The notes: generated by a model from the sequence alone, not told the origin. A DNA stretch of 64,000 nt from a bacterium (GCA_035295165.1 DATGJN010000091.1:62001-126000); one strand, 5' to 3'. Positions 7,284 through 17,372 are shown, counted from the stretch's first letter. A program made the numbers and translations.

Positions 7284-8948
7284 ATGGTCCCTCCCATGCG
7301 CGATATGAGCCCGGTCGTGGATCTTACGCGGGAACCGGGAACGGGTCCGGTTCGCGCCCGGCGGCCGATGTACGTCAGTCTCCTGCCGCCGTGCAACCAC
7401 GCGTGCCCGGCCGGCGAGGACATCCAGGCGTGGCTCGGCCTGGCGCAGGCCGGGAAGTTCCGCGCGGCGTGGGGGGCGTTGATCCGCGACAATCCCCTGC
7501 CGGCGGTGCACGGCCGCGTGTGCTATCACCCGTGCGAGAGCTCGTGCAACCGGGCCGGTCTCGACAGCGCCGTCAGCATTCACGCGGTCGAACGCTTTCT
7601 CGGGGATCTTGCGAACGCCGAGGGGTGGACGGTCCCGCGCGGGGCGCCGGAGTCGGGACGCCGCGTGCTCGTGGTCGGCGCCGGACCGAGCGGGCTGTCC
7701 GCCGCGTACCACCTGCGCCGGCTCGGTCACGCGGTGGAGATTTGCGAAGCCGGGCCGGTAGCGGGCGGGATGCTCCACTTCGGGATCCCCGAGTACCGCC
7801 TGCCCCGCAGCGACTTGATGGCCGACATCCATCGCATCGAGGCGATGGGGGTGACGATCCGGCTCAACCATAAGGTCACCGACCTCGCCGCCGAGAAGGC
7901 GGCCGGCGGGTTCGACGCGGCGTTCGTGGCCATCGGCGCGCACATCGGCCGGCACGTGGAGATCCCGGCGCGCGACGCCGTCCGGGTGCTCGACGCGGTG
8001 ACGCTGCTGCGGGGTGTCGGGACCGGCGAGCGCCCGCTGCTCGGCCGGCGCGTCATCGTGTACGGCGGCGGCAATACGGCGATGGACGCGGCACGGACGC
8101 TGCGCCGGATCGGCGCGACCGAGCCGCTGATCGTGTACCGCCGCGACCGCGCGCATATGCCGGCGCATGCGTTCGAGGCCGACGACGCCGTGGCCGAGGG
8201 CGTCAAGATCAAGTGGCTGACGACGATCAAACAGATCGACGGCGCCGACGTGACGGTCGAACGCATGACGCTCGACGAACACGGGCGGCCGCAGGCGACC
8301 GGCGAGCTCGAGACCCTGCAGGCTGACGCCGTCGTGCTGGCGCTCGGGCAGGAGACCGACAGTGCGTTCCTCCGGAGCGTGCCGGGCGTCGAGTTCAAGG
8401 ACGACGGCACGATCGTCGTCGCGCCGAACATGATGACCGGGGCCGAGGGCGTGTTCGCAGGCGGCGACATGGTGCCGAGCGAGCGCACCGTCACCGTCGC
8501 GGTCGGACACGGCAAGAAGGCCGCGCGATACATCGACGCGTGGCTGCGCGGGGTCGTCTACGAGAAGCCGCCGGCCCATCCGCTCGTGTCGCTCGAGATG
8601 TTGAACCTGCCCATCTACAGCGATGCGCTGCCGTCGGAACAGCCGACGCTGGCGCCCGCCGACCGCACGGCGAGCTTCGCCGAGGTGCTCGCGGGCCTCA
8701 CCGAGGCGCAGGCGCTGCACGAGGCGCGCCGGTGCCTCTCGTGCGGCAACTGCTTCGAGTGCGACAACTGCTACGCAGCGTGCCCGGAGACCGCGATCGC
8801 GAGGCTCGGCCCCGGGAACGGCTACCGCGTGGACCTCACGCGATGCACGGGCTGCGCCGTGTGCGTGGAACAGTGTCCGGTGCACTCGATGGAGATGATC
8901 CCCGAACCATCGGCGGACGCCGCGGCGCGGCGGGGAGGCGCGTCATGA
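7284..8948 (+). CDS. GltD-like NAD(P)-FAD oxidoreductase with C-terminal ferredoxin domain
   Basis: A 554-residue fusion. The N-terminal cysteine cluster (PPCNHACPAGEDIQ, then CYHPCESSCNR) and the two nucleotide-binding folds (VLVVGAGPSGLSAAYH for FAD, VIVYGGGNTAMDAART for NAD(P)H) match the small subunit of glutamate synthase and NfnB-type proteins. The C-terminus adds a bacterial-type 2[4Fe-4S] domain (CGNCFECDNCYAACP and CTGCAVCVEQCP). Its stop overlaps the start of nifJ (ATGA), so it most likely passes electrons between NAD(P)H and the ferredoxin used by NifJ, or acts as a PorD-like partner. I chose the ATG at 7284 because GAGGAGG lies 6 bases upstream; the ATG at 7278 touches that site. 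No gltB partner is nearby, which argues against glutamate synthase. Confidence 0.85.
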   Translation: MVPPMRDMSPVVDLTREPGTGPVRARRPMYVSLLPPCNHACPAGEDIQAWLGLAQAGKFRAAWGALIRDNPLPAVHGRVCYHPCESSCNRAGLDSAVSIHAVERFLGDLANAEGWTVPRGAPESGRRVLVVGAGPSGLSAAYHLRRLGHAVEICEAGPVAGGMLHFGIPEYRLPRSDLMADIHRIEAMGVTIRLNHKVTDLAAEKAAGGFDAAFVAIGAHIGRHVEIPARDAVRVLDAVTLLRGVGTGERPLLGRRVIVYGGGNTAMDAARTLRRIGATEPLIVYRRDRAHMPAHAFEADDAVAEGVKIKWLTTIKQIDGADVTVERMTLDEHGRPQATGELETLQADAVVLALGQETDSAFLRSVPGVEFKDDGTIVVAPNMMTGAEGVFAGGDMVPSERTVTVAVGHGKKAARYIDAWLRGVVYEKPPAHPLVSLEMLNLPIYSDALPSEQPTLAPADRTASFAEVLAGLTEAQALHEARRCLSCGNCFECDNCYAACPETAIARLGPGNGYRVDLTRCTGCAVCVEQCPVHSMEMIPEPSADAAARRGGAS

Positions 8949-11900
8949 GCGGGTCCAGGGCGACGATGGATGGCAACACCGCGGTGGCGCACGTCGCCTA
9001 CCGGGTGAACGAGCTGTGCATCATCTATCCGATCACGCCGTCCTCCACCATGGCGGAGCTCGCGGACGATTGGACGGCCGCGGGCGTCCGGAACATTTGG
9101 GGGAACGTGCCGATCGTGCAGGAAATGCAGAGCGAGGGGGGCGCCGCCGGCGCCGTGCACGGCGCCCTTCAGTCGGGCGCGCTCGCGACGACCTTCACCG
9201 CGTCGCAAGGGCTGCTGCTCATGTTGCCGAACATGTTCAAGATCGCGGGGGAGCTGACCGCGACCGTGTTCCACGTCGCGGCGCGGTCGCTGGCCACGTC
9301 GGCGTTGTCGATCTTCGGAGACCACTCCGACGTCATGGCCGTGCGTACGACCGGGTTCGCTTTGCTGGCGTCCGGGTCGGTTCAGGAAGCGCACGACATG
9401 GCACTGATCGCCCAGGCGGCGACGCTCGCCTCCCGCGTCCCGTTTGTGCACTTCTTCGACGGGTTCCGCACGTCCCACGAGCTCAACACGCTCACGCTGA
9501 TCTCGGACGAGCACCTGCGGGCGATGATCGACGACGACCTCGTCCGGCAGCACCGGGCCCGTGCGCTCAACCCGGAGCGGCCGTTCATCCGCGGCACCGC
9601 GCACAACCCCGACACCTTTTTCCAGGCGCGGGAAGCGGTCAACCCGTACTACGCCCGGGTGCCGGACATCGTGCAGAGCGCGATGGACCGCTTCGCGGGG
9701 CTCACCGGCCGGCGGTACCGGACGGTGGAGTACGCCGGCGCCCTGGACGCCGAGCGCGTGGTCGTGATCATGGGCTCCGGAGCGGAAACGGCGCGCGAAA
9801 CCGCGGAGTGGTTGTGTGCGAGGGGCGAGAAGGTCGGCGTCGTCCAGGTGCGGTTGTTCCACCCGTGGCCCGCGCGCGCGTTCCTGGACGCCGTACCCCG
9901 GTCGGCTCGGGCGATCTCGGTGCTCGAGCGCACGAAGGAGCCGGGCTCCGCGGGGGAACCGCTCTACCTCGACGTGGTGACGACGCTCGCGCAGGCCTCG
10001 GCGGAGGCGGGCGGTCCGCCGATGCCGGTCGTCGTCGGCGGGCGATACGGCCTGTCCTCGAAAGACTTCACCCCGGCGATGGTCAAGGCCGCCTTCGACG
10101 AGCTCGGCCGCGAACGGCCGAAGAACGGCTTCACGCTCGGGATCATCGACGACGTTTCGCACACCAGCCTCGCGGTCGACCGCGCCTTTTCGATCGAGCC
10201 TCCCTCGGTGACGCGCGCGGTCTTCTATGGGCTGGGGGCGGACGGGACGGTCAGCGCCAACAAGAACAGCGTGAAGATCCTGGCCGAGGACGGATCGCTC
10301 TACGCGCAGGGGTACTTCGTCTACGACTCGCACAAGTCCGGCGCGCAGACCGTGTCGCACCTCCGGTTCGGCCCGTCGCCGATCCGCTCCCCGTACCTGA
10401 TCGACGCGGCGGACTTCCTGGCCTGCCACCAGTTCGACTTCCTGTTCCGCCAGGACGTGCTGAGCCTGGCCGCGCCCAACGCGACGTTCCTGCTGAACAG
10501 CCCGCACGGGCCGGACGCGCTGTGGGACCACCTGCCCAGGTTGGTGCAGGAGCAGATCCTCGCGAAGCGCCTTCGCGTGTTCGTGATCGACGCTAACCGG
10601 GTGGCCCGCGACGCCGGCCTGGGCACCCACACGAACACCGTGCTCCAGACCTGCTTCTTCGCGATCTCCGGCGTGCTGCCGCGGGACCGCGCCATCGACG
10701 AGATCAAGACGGCGATTCGCAAGACGTATGCCCGCCGGGGCGAGAAGGTGCTGCGGCAGAACTTCGCCGCCGTGGACCGCGCGCTCGCCGAACTGCACGA
10801 GGTCGACCTGACCGGCCGCCGCCCCGGCGTTCGGGAGCTGGCGCCGATCGTGCCGCCGGACGCGCCGCTGTTCGTGCGGGAGGTCACGGCGGCGATCATG
10901 GCCGGGCACGGCGACGACGTGCCGGTGAGCCGGATCCCCGCCGACGGCACGTTCCCCTCGGGGACCGCCGCGTACGAGAAGCGCAACATCGCCGACGTCG
11001 TTCCGGTGTGGGAGCCTGATCTCTGCATCCAGTGCGGCCAGTGCAGTTTCGTCTGTCCGCACAGCGTCATCCGCTCCCGGTACTATCACGAGGACCGGAT
11101 GGCCGGCGCGCCGGCGACGTTCAAGTCGGCGCCGGTGAACGCGCGCGGCTATCCGGAGACGCGCTTCACGCTGCAGTTCTACGTTGAGGACTGCACGGGG
11201 TGCGGGTTGTGCATCGAGGCGTGCCCCGCCGACAGCCCGACGGTACCCGGGATGAAGGCGATCAACCTCGCCGACAAACGGCCGCTCGTGGAGCCGGAGC
11301 GGGAGAACGTCCGATTCTTCGAGGCGCTCCCGGTGAACGACCGCGCCCGCGTCGACTTCGCCAACGTGCGCGGCGTGCAGTTTCTGCAGCCCCTGTTCGA
11401 GTTCTCGGGTGCGTGCGCCGGCTGCGGCGAGACGCCGTACCTGCGCCTGCTGTCCCAGCTGTTCGGCGACCGGCTACAGGTCGCGAACGCCACGGGGTGC
11501 TCGTCGATCTACGGCGGCAACCTCCCGGTCACGCCGTGGACGGCGAACCACGAAGGGCGGGGTCCGGCCTGGACGAACTCGTTGTTTGAGGACAACGCGG
11601 AGTTCGGGATGGGCTTCCGGCTCGCGGTCGACAAGCAGGTCGAGCTCGCACGCACGCGTCTCCGGGATGTGGCCGAGACGGTCGGACGCGAGCTCGCGGA
11701 GGCGATCCTGGCCGCTCCCCAGATCCAGGAGTCGGAGATCCGGGCACAGCGCGACCGGCTGGCGCAGCTCAAGGAGCGGCTCGGCGGGCTCGCCGACCCG
11801 CGGGCGCGCGACCTGCTCTCGGTCGTCGACTATCTGATCCGCCGGAGCGTCTGGATCGTCGGCGGCGACGGCTGGGCCTACGACATCGGGTACGGCGGCC

Positions 11901-12541
11901 TCGACCACGTGCTGGCGTCCGGTCGCGACGTGAACGTGCTCGTGCTCGATACCGAAGTTTACTCGAACACCGGCGGCCAGGCGTCGAAGGCGACGCCGCT
12001 CGGGGCGGTGGCCAAGTTCGCGGCCGCCGGCAAGCGCACGGCGCGAAAGGACCTGGGGTTGCAGGCGATCGCGTACGGCAACGTCTACGTGGCGCAGGTC
12101 GCGATGGGCGCAAACCCGCAGCAGACCTTGCTCGCGTTTCGCGAGGCCGAGGCCTACGACGGACCGGCGTTGATTCTCGCGTACAGCCACTGTATCGCTC
12201 ATGGGATCGACATGCGCTTTGGGATGCGCCAGCAGGCGCTGGCGGTGGGATCCGGGTACTGGCCGCTGTTCCGCTTCAACCCGGCGATGCGCGAGACGGG
12301 ACAGAACCCGTTCCGGCTCGATTCGCCCCGCCCGGTGATTCCGTTCCGGGACTACGCACGGAACGAGGCCCGCTACACCTCGCTCGCCGCGTCGCGCCCC
12401 CAGGAGGCCGACGCGCTGATGCGGATGGCGCAGGCGGTGGTCGACGAGAAGTACCGGCAGTACGAGGACATGGCGGCGCGCGACGGCAGCCGGTTCCATC
12501 CCGCGACGGTAGGGACGCCCGCGGATTCTCAGGGTGCGTGA
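8945..12541 (+). CDS. nifJ: Pyruvate:ferredoxin (flavodoxin) oxidoreductase
   Basis: A 1198-residue single-chain PFOR of full length. It catalyses CoA-dependent oxidation of pyruvate to acetyl-CoA and CO2 with reduction of ferredoxin or flavodoxin. Domain I starts with TMDGNTAVAHVAYR and YPITPSSTMAE. Two [4Fe-4S] clusters are at about 694-705 (CIQCGQCSFVCP) and 750-761 (CTGCGLCIEACP). The TPP domain has the proximal-cluster CAGCGETPYL near 823 and the GDGWAYDIGYGG and NTGGQASKATP motifs. GGGGAGG precedes the ATG, which overlaps the upstream flavoprotein stop by four bases. The pair forms an operon linking pyruvate oxidation to NAD(P)H; the oxygen-sensitive enzyme sits near a cytochrome bd oxidase, which would fit microaerobic or facultative life. 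Confidence 0.95.
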   Translation: MSGSRATMDGNTAVAHVAYRVNELCIIYPITPSSTMAELADDWTAAGVRNIWGNVPIVQEMQSEGGAAGAVHGALQSGALATTFTASQGLLLMLPNMFKIAGELTATVFHVAARSLATSALSIFGDHSDVMAVRTTGFALLASGSVQEAHDMALIAQAATLASRVPFVHFFDGFRTSHELNTLTLISDEHLRAMIDDDLVRQHRARALNPERPFIRGTAHNPDTFFQAREAVNPYYARVPDIVQSAMDRFAGLTGRRYRTVEYAGALDAERVVVIMGSGAETARETAEWLCARGEKVGVVQVRLFHPWPARAFLDAVPRSARAISVLERTKEPGSAGEPLYLDVVTTLAQASAEAGGPPMPVVVGGRYGLSSKDFTPAMVKAAFDELGRERPKNGFTLGIIDDVSHTSLAVDRAFSIEPPSVTRAVFYGLGADGTVSANKNSVKILAEDGSLYAQGYFVYDSHKSGAQTVSHLRFGPSPIRSPYLIDAADFLACHQFDFLFRQDVLSLAAPNATFLLNSPHGPDALWDHLPRLVQEQILAKRLRVFVIDANRVARDAGLGTHTNTVLQTCFFAISGVLPRDRAIDEIKTAIRKTYARRGEKVLRQNFAAVDRALAELHEVDLTGRRPGVRELAPIVPPDAPLFVREVTAAIMAGHGDDVPVSRIPADGTFPSGTAAYEKRNIADVVPVWEPDLCIQCGQCSFVCPHSVIRSRYYHEDRMAGAPATFKSAPVNARGYPETRFTLQFYVEDCTGCGLCIEACPADSPTVPGMKAINLADKRPLVEPERENVRFFEALPVNDRARVDFANVRGVQFLQPLFEFSGACAGCGETPYLRLLSQLFGDRLQVANATGCSSIYGGNLPVTPWTANHEGRGPAWTNSLFEDNAEFGMGFRLAVDKQVELARTRLRDVAETVGRELAEAILAAPQIQESEIRAQRDRLAQLKERLGGLADPRARDLLSVVDYLIRRSVWIVGGDGWAYDIGYGGLDHVLASGRDVNVLVLDTEVYSNTGGQASKATPLGAVAKFAAAGKRTARKDLGLQAIAYGNVYVAQVAMGANPQQTLLAFREAEAYDGPALILAYSHCIAHGIDMRFGMRQQALAVGSGYWPLFRFNPAMRETGQNPFRLDSPRPVIPFRDYARNEARYTSLAASRPQEADALMRMAQAVVDEKYRQYEDMAARDGSRFHPATVGTPADSQGA

Positions 12542-12655
12542 TCGGGGACGGGGGAGGTCGCGACGGGGGCGCATCGGCCCCGCGGCGCGGTGCCGCTCCC
12601 TCGCCCGGGGCTGGCCGATTCCGATAGGGAACGACGCCGCAGGGCACGTAATGTC

Positions 12656-12685
12656 TTGGAGAACGGCGTAGTGTGGCATTACCAT
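12656..12685 (+). promoter_or_regulatory. Candidate promoter of the pnt operon
   Basis: TTGGAG (12656-12661) and TACCAT (12680-12685) with an 18-base spacer lie about 90 bases before the transhydrogenase start codon, in the only gap between nifJ and pntAA. A small CACGA/TCGTG hairpin falls in the presumed leader. Recognised by resemblance to sigma-70 hexamers only. Confidence 0.35.
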
Positions 12686-12773
12686 TACGGAGACAGAGCG
12701 GGATCCCACGAGGGCTCGTGCGAGGTGTGCGAATGACGACAGCGGAGTCGAAGATCGTCGGGGAGGGCCAACC

Positions 12774-13952
12774 GTGAAAATCGCCGTCCCGAGAGAACGG
12801 CTGGCCGGCGAGCGGCGGGTTGCAGCCTCCCCGGATACAGCAAAGAAATTGGTCGGTCTCGGCCACGAGGTGGTCGTGGAGGCGGGCGCCGGGGCAGGCG
12901 CGTGTTTCACGGACGCCCACTACCAGCAGGCTGGCGCAACCCTGCTCGAGGGACCGGAGGCCGTGGTCGGCGCGGCGGATGTTGTGCTCAAGGTGCGGCG
13001 ACCGCTCCGCGGAGAGCGGGGTGCCCCCGACGAGGTCGCCCTGATGAAGGAAGGCGCGATGCTGATCGGGCTGCTCGCGCCTCACCAGGATCCTGCCGCG
13101 CTCCAGGCCTACGCCGCCAGGCGGCTCACGACGTTTGCGCTCGAGCTCCTGCCGCGGATCAGCCGCGCGCAGGCGATGGACGTGCTGTCCTCCCAGGCCA
13201 ACCTGGCCGGGTACAAGGCGGTCCTGGAGGCGGCCAACGCGCTCGGGCATGCGTTCCCGATGATGATGACCGCGGCCGGGACGATCGCGCCCGCGCGCGT
13301 CCTCGTGATGGGCGTCGGCGTGGCGGGCCTGCAGGCGATCGCGACCGCCCGCCGTCTCGGCGCCATCGTCTCGGCGACGGACGTCCGCCCCGCGACCAAG
13401 GAGCAGGTGGAGAGCCTCGGCGGACGCTTCCTCATGGTGGAGGACGAGGAGACGCGGTCCGCCGAAACGGCAGGCGGTTACGCCCGCGAGATGAGCGCCG
13501 AGTACCAGCAGAAACAGGCCGCCCTCATCCGCGACACGGTGCGGACGGTCGATGTCGTCATCACGGCCGCCCAGATCCCGGGCCGGCCGGCCCCGGTGCT
13601 CCTGACCGAGGAGATGGTCGCGGACATGAAGCCGGGCGCCGTGATCGTGGATCTCGCGGTGGAGAGCGGCGGCAACTGCGCGCTGTCGAAGCGGGACGAG
13701 GTGGTGGTGGCGCACGGCGTGACGATCGTCGGGTACGAGAACTGGCCCAGCCGGATCGCGACCGACGCGTCCGCGCTGTACGCGAAGAACCTGCTTCACT
13801 TCATTACGCCGATGTTCGACAAGCAGACCGGGCAGTTGAACATCGACGGGGACGACGAGATCGTGAAGGCGACGCTCCTGACCCGGGACGGGGCGATCGT
13901 GCATCCGATGTTCCTCGATGAGAAGGAGTTGAGTCGTGCGGGGCGTGGTTGA
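12774..13952 (+). CDS. pntA: NAD(P) transhydrogenase subunit alpha 1 (NAD-binding domain I)
   Basis: A 392-residue soluble domain-I subunit. It opens with MKIAVPRE, the AlaDh/PNT N-terminal signature. A Rossmann motif, [20 protein letters not shown], follows at about residue 178, and the mobile-loop region '[17 protein letters not shown]' is present. It binds NADH and transfers hydride to NADP+ in domain III while protons cross the membrane, supplying NADPH. Domain I is a separate chain here, as in Rhodospirillum-type three-gene transhydrogenases. Its 3' end overlaps pntAB by 17 bases, and pntB follows, so the three genes form one operon. Confidence 0.95.
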   Translation: MKIAVPRERLAGERRVAASPDTAKKLVGLGHEVVVEAGAGAGACFTDAHYQQAGATLLEGPEAVVGAADVVLKVRRPLRGERGAPDEVALMKEGAMLIGLLAPHQDPAALQAYAARRLTTFALELLPRISRAQAMDVLSSQANLAGYKAVLEAANALGHAFPMMMTAAGTIAPARVLVMGVGVAGLQAIATARRLGAIVSATDVRPATKEQVESLGGRFLMVEDEETRSAETAGGYAREMSAEYQQKQAALIRDTVRTVDVVITAAQIPGRPAPVLLTEEMVADMKPGAVIVDLAVESGGNCALSKRDEVVVAHGVTIVGYENWPSRIATDASALYAKNLLHFITPMFDKQTGQLNIDGDDEIVKATLLTRDGAIVHPMFLDEKELSRAGRG

Positions 13953-14232
13953 TCCGCTGGTCTTCCAGATCTCCATTTTCGTGCTCGCGGTGTTCGTGGG
14001 CTACTACGTCGTGTGGAGCGTGACGCCCGCGCTGCACACTCCGCTGATGTCGGTGACGAACGCGATCTCGTCGGTGATCATCGTGGGTGCGCTGATCGCG
14101 GCGGGTCCGGCCGAGGTGACGCGGTCCAAGGTGTTGGGCCTCGTGGCGACCGCGCTGGTCTCGGTGAACATCTTCGGCGGCTTCGCCGTCACGCAGCGGA
14201 TGCTGGTGATGTACCGGAAGCGAAAGCGATAG
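13936..14232 (+). CDS. pntAB: NAD(P) transhydrogenase subunit alpha 2 (membrane)
   Basis: A 98-residue membrane subunit with three predicted helices (about residues 7-27, 38-58 and 64-86). The segment '[20 protein letters not shown]' followed by '[11 protein letters not shown]' is the strongly conserved PntA C-terminal/PntAB motif. It forms part of the proton-conducting domain II with PntB. Starts at GTG 13936, preceded by GAAGGAG, inside the end of pntAA; the 17-base overlap suggests translational coupling and balanced subunit production. Confidence 0.93.
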   Translation: MRGVVDPLVFQISIFVLAVFVGYYVVWSVTPALHTPLMSVTNAISSVIIVGALIAAGPAEVTRSKVLGLVATALVSVNIFGGFAVTQRMLVMYRKRKR

Positions 14233-14249
14233 CGGCAGGGACTCCGGGC

Positions 14250-15638
14250 ATGTCGGCTGATCTCGCGGCGCTCCTATACCTAGCCTCGGCGGTACTGTTC
14301 ATTCTCGCGTTGCGCGGGCTCTCCAACCCGGAGTCGGCGCGGATGGGCAACGTGTTCGGCATGGCCGGCATGGCCGTCGCCATCCTGACGACCGCGCTCG
14401 GCCCGCAGGTCACGTCGTACGGCAGCATCGCGCTCGCGGTCTGCGCCGGCGGGATCGTCGGCCTCGTGATCGCGTTCCGCATCAAGATGGCCGCGATGCC
14501 CCAGCTCGTGGCCGCCTTTCACAGCCTCGTCGGACTGGCCGCGGTGCTGGTGGCGGCCGCGGCCTTCTACCATCCTACGGGCTACGGGATCGTCAACGCT
14601 CTGGGGCAGATCAGGGTGCAGAGCCGGATCGAGATGTCGCTCGGCGTCGTCATCGGCGCCGTGACGTTCACGGGGTCCATCGTCGCGTTCACGCGGCTGC
14701 AGGGCGTGATCTCCGGCGATCCGGTGGTGTTCCGGGGCCAGCACGCGCTCAACGTCGTGATCGGCGCCGTTATCGTCCTGCTGCTGGGCGCGTTCGTGCA
14801 CACGCCGTCCGCGGACGTGTTTTGGGTCGTGACCATGCTGGCGTTCGTGCTGGGGGTCACGCTCGTGGCGCCGATCGGTGGCGCGGACATGCCGGTCGTG
14901 ATCTCGATGCTCAACAGCTACTCGGGGTGGGCCGCCGCGGGCATCGGCTTCACGCTCGAGAACTCCGCGCTCATCGTCACCGGCGCGCTGGTGGGGTCGT
15001 CCGGCGCGATCCTGAGCTACATCATGTGCCGGGCGATGAACCGGTCGTTCGTGAGCGTCATTCTCGGCGGGTTCGGCGGCGAGAGCGCCGGACCGGCGGC
15101 GCGGAAAACCGATCGGTCCGTGACGTCGGGCTCGGCGGAAGACGCCGCGTTCATTCTCGAGAACGCGGCGTCGGTGATCATCGTGCCGGGCTACGGGATG
15201 GCGGTGGCGCAGGCGCAGCACGCGGTCCGGGAGATGGCCGACGCGCTGAAGCGCCGGGGCGTGCGCGTCTCGTACGCGATCCACCCGGTCGCGGGCCGGA
15301 TGCCCGGTCACATGAACGTGCTGCTGGCCGAGGCGAACGTGCCGTACGATGAGGTCTTCGCGCTGGAGGAGATCAACTCGGACTTTCAGGCGACGGACGT
15401 GGCCTACGTGATCGGCGCGAATGACATCACGAACCCCGCGGCGCGGGACGATCCCTCGAGCCCGATCTACGGGATGCCGATCCTGGACGTGGACCGGGCG
15501 AAGACCGTGCTGTTCGTGAAGCGATCGCTCGCGCCGGGCTACGCCGGGATCGACAACGCGCTCTTCTACAAATCCAACACGATGATGCTGTTCGGCGATG
15601 CGAAGAAGATGACCGAGGAGATTGTGAAGGCGCTGTAG
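14250..15638 (+). CDS. pntB: NAD(P) transhydrogenase subunit beta
   Basis: A 462-residue beta subunit. The first 270 residues are hydrophobic with about nine helices; 'MPQLVAAFHSLVGLAA' and 'GGADMPVVISMLNSYSGWAA' are the conserved proton-channel segments of domain II. The C-terminal domain III binds NADP(H): VIIVPGYGMAVAQAQHAVR, 'IHPVAGRMPGHMNVLLAEA' and 'YVIGANDITNPAAR' are the family motifs. Chosen start is the ATG at 14250, 17 bases after the pntAB stop. Together with PntAA and PntAB it uses the proton gradient to make NADPH. Confidence 0.95.
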   Translation: MSADLAALLYLASAVLFILALRGLSNPESARMGNVFGMAGMAVAILTTALGPQVTSYGSIALAVCAGGIVGLVIAFRIKMAAMPQLVAAFHSLVGLAAVLVAAAAFYHPTGYGIVNALGQIRVQSRIEMSLGVVIGAVTFTGSIVAFTRLQGVISGDPVVFRGQHALNVVIGAVIVLLLGAFVHTPSADVFWVVTMLAFVLGVTLVAPIGGADMPVVISMLNSYSGWAAAGIGFTLENSALIVTGALVGSSGAILSYIMCRAMNRSFVSVILGGFGGESAGPAARKTDRSVTSGSAEDAAFILENAASVIIVPGYGMAVAQAQHAVREMADALKRRGVRVSYAIHPVAGRMPGHMNVLLAEANVPYDEVFALEEINSDFQATDVAYVIGANDITNPAARDDPSSPIYGMPILDVDRAKTVLFVKRSLAPGYAGIDNALFYKSNTMMLFGDAKKMTEEIVKAL

Positions 15639-15641
15639 CCG

Positions 15642-15839
15642 CTACGCGCCCCCGTGTCCGAGGGCGAGCCAGAACGCCGGGTCGCTCACGGGCCACGGAC
15701 GCTTGGGGCGGGCGTGGGTCTTGGCCTCGAGCCGCGTCGGCTGCCCGTCTCGCCGTACGATGCGGAGCCGTCGCTGACGCGCCCGACTGCGGGGATCGAC
15801 GTTGACGTTCACGCCGGCGACCTGCGCTGTCCTGGACAT
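15642..15839 (-). CDS. Possible small basic protein
   Basis: A 65-residue open frame on the minus strand in the 370-base gap between pntB and cydA. The start at 15839 has GCGAGG about 8 bases upstream, and the ending SDPAFWLALGHGGA is not an obvious shadow of another gene. The sequence is rich in Arg and has no recognisable domain. It would be convergent with pntB and end 3 bases after it. The remaining 15840-16012 contains a TAGAAT (15886-15891) that could be a -10 for cydA, but no matching -35. Treat as tentative. Confidence 0.3.
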   Translation of the reverse strand: MSRTAQVAGVNVNVDPRSRARQRRLRIVRRDGQPTRLEAKTHARPKRPWPVSDPAFWLALGHGGA

Positions 15840-16012
15840 GAATCGCCTCGCTGACCGCGATGGTTCGTGCCGTCCAGTGCCGTTCTAGAATACTGTCCCC
15901 CGAAACGTGCCATCGCAAACCGCGCCAAGCCGCGTCCGGCGGGGGGGTATTCTGGGCGCGCCCGTCGAACGGCGGAAAGAGCGTGTGATCCGTTGGGCCT
16001 TGGGGTACCCGC

Positions 16013-17350
16013 ATGACCGACTCCGTGATCGCCGACCGCATCCAGTTTACGTTCACCATCATGTTCCACTACCTGTTTCCGATCTTGACGATGGGGCTCG
16101 CCCCGCTGATCGTCGTGCTGAAGACGCTCGAGCTCCGTCGCGGCGACGCGCGGTACGGCGCGGCGGCCCGCTTCTGGACCCGGATCTTCGCGCTCAACTT
16201 CGCGATGGGCGTGATCACCGGGATCCCCATGGAGTTCCAGTTCGGGACCAACTGGGCCCAGTTCTCCGCGTTCGCCGGGGGCATCATCGGGCAGACGCTC
16301 GGGCTGGAAGGCGTGTTCTCGTTCTTCTTGGAGTCCACGTTCCTCGGGATCCTGCTGTTCGGGGAGGGGCGCGTCTCCCCGCGGCTCCACTGGTTGTCCT
16401 CGGTGCTCGTCGCCGCGGGCGCGTGGCTGTCCGGTCTCTTCATCACCGCGACCAACGCCTGGATGCAGCACCCGGTCGGCTACCGCGTCGCCGCGGACGG
16501 CACCGTGCAGATCGGCAGCCTGGCGGCGCTGCTCGGGAACCCGTTCCTGTGGTGGCAGTACGCCCACGTGATGAACGGCGCGGTCCTGTCCGCCGCCGTC
16601 GTCATGGCGTCCGTGGGCGCCTACTATCTGCTCGCGGGGCGGCATCTTGAGTTCGGCCGGCTCTCGGTGGCGATGGGCGTCGGCGTGGGCGCGGTGTTCG
16701 CGCTGACCCAGTTGTTTCCGACCGGCGACATGAACAGCCGGAACGTGACCGCCTACCAGCCGGTCAAGCTGGCCGCGATGGAAGGGTTGTTCGAGACCCG
16801 GTACGGCGCACCGCTGGCCATCCTCGGGATGCCGTCCACGACCGAGCACCGACTGCTCGATCCGGTCGAGGTTCCCGACGTGCTCAGCTATGTCGCGTAC
16901 GGCAGCTTCCGCGCGGAGGTCAAGGGGCTCAACGACTATCCCGAGGCGGAGTGGCCCCTCGTGCAGCTCACGTACTACGCCTACCACATCATGGTGGGGC
17001 TCGGCACCATGCTGATCGCCGCCCTGCTCCTCGGGGTGGCGCTGTGGTGGCGGGGCGCACTGTTCGCCAGCCGGTGGTTCCTGTGGATCCTCCTGCTGCT
17101 GCTGCCGTTTCCCTATATCGCGAACGAGGCCGGCTGGGTGGTCAGCGAGGTCGGACGCCAGCCGTGGCTCGTGTACGGGCTCCTGCGGACGGTCGCCGGC
17201 GTCTCCCCGAACGTCGCGGCGGGCGAAACGATCTTCACGGTCCTCGGGTTCGCCGGCATGTACGCGTTGCTCGGCGTTCTCACGGTGTTTCTGGCGATCC
17301 TGATCGTGTTGCGCGGCCCGGACGAGGGCCCGATGGAACGGGCGCGCTGA
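16013..17350 (+). CDS. cydA: Cytochrome bd ubiquinol oxidase subunit I
   Basis: A 445-residue CydA. His19 (TIMFHYLFP) is the expected haem ligand; the GIPMEFQFGTNW motif, 'FFLESTFLGILLFGE', and the GRQPW motif near residue 380 (EVGRQPWLVYG) are diagnostic. Nine or so helices are evident. The Q-loop is short ('YGSFRAEVKGLNDYPEAEW'), the form common outside enterobacteria. With CydB it reduces O2 to water with quinol electrons, usually with high O2 affinity. The ATG is preceded by a GGGGT site, and cydB follows after 22 bases. No cydX-like or cydCD genes are in view. Confidence 0.95.
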   Translation: MTDSVIADRIQFTFTIMFHYLFPILTMGLAPLIVVLKTLELRRGDARYGAAARFWTRIFALNFAMGVITGIPMEFQFGTNWAQFSAFAGGIIGQTLGLEGVFSFFLESTFLGILLFGEGRVSPRLHWLSSVLVAAGAWLSGLFITATNAWMQHPVGYRVAADGTVQIGSLAALLGNPFLWWQYAHVMNGAVLSAAVVMASVGAYYLLAGRHLEFGRLSVAMGVGVGAVFALTQLFPTGDMNSRNVTAYQPVKLAAMEGLFETRYGAPLAILGMPSTTEHRLLDPVEVPDVLSYVAYGSFRAEVKGLNDYPEAEWPLVQLTYYAYHIMVGLGTMLIAALLLGVALWWRGALFASRWFLWILLLLLPFPYIANEAGWVVSEVGRQPWLVYGLLRTVAGVSPNVAAGETIFTVLGFAGMYALLGVLTVFLAILIVLRGPDEGPMERAR

Positions 17351-17372
17351 GGCGCCGGCCGGAAAGGGGCGG

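Noticed and set aside
7284-8948. Glutamate synthase small subunit (gltD)
   Set aside because: The fold is right, but there is no large-subunit gene, a ferredoxin domain is fused, and the gene is coupled to nifJ.
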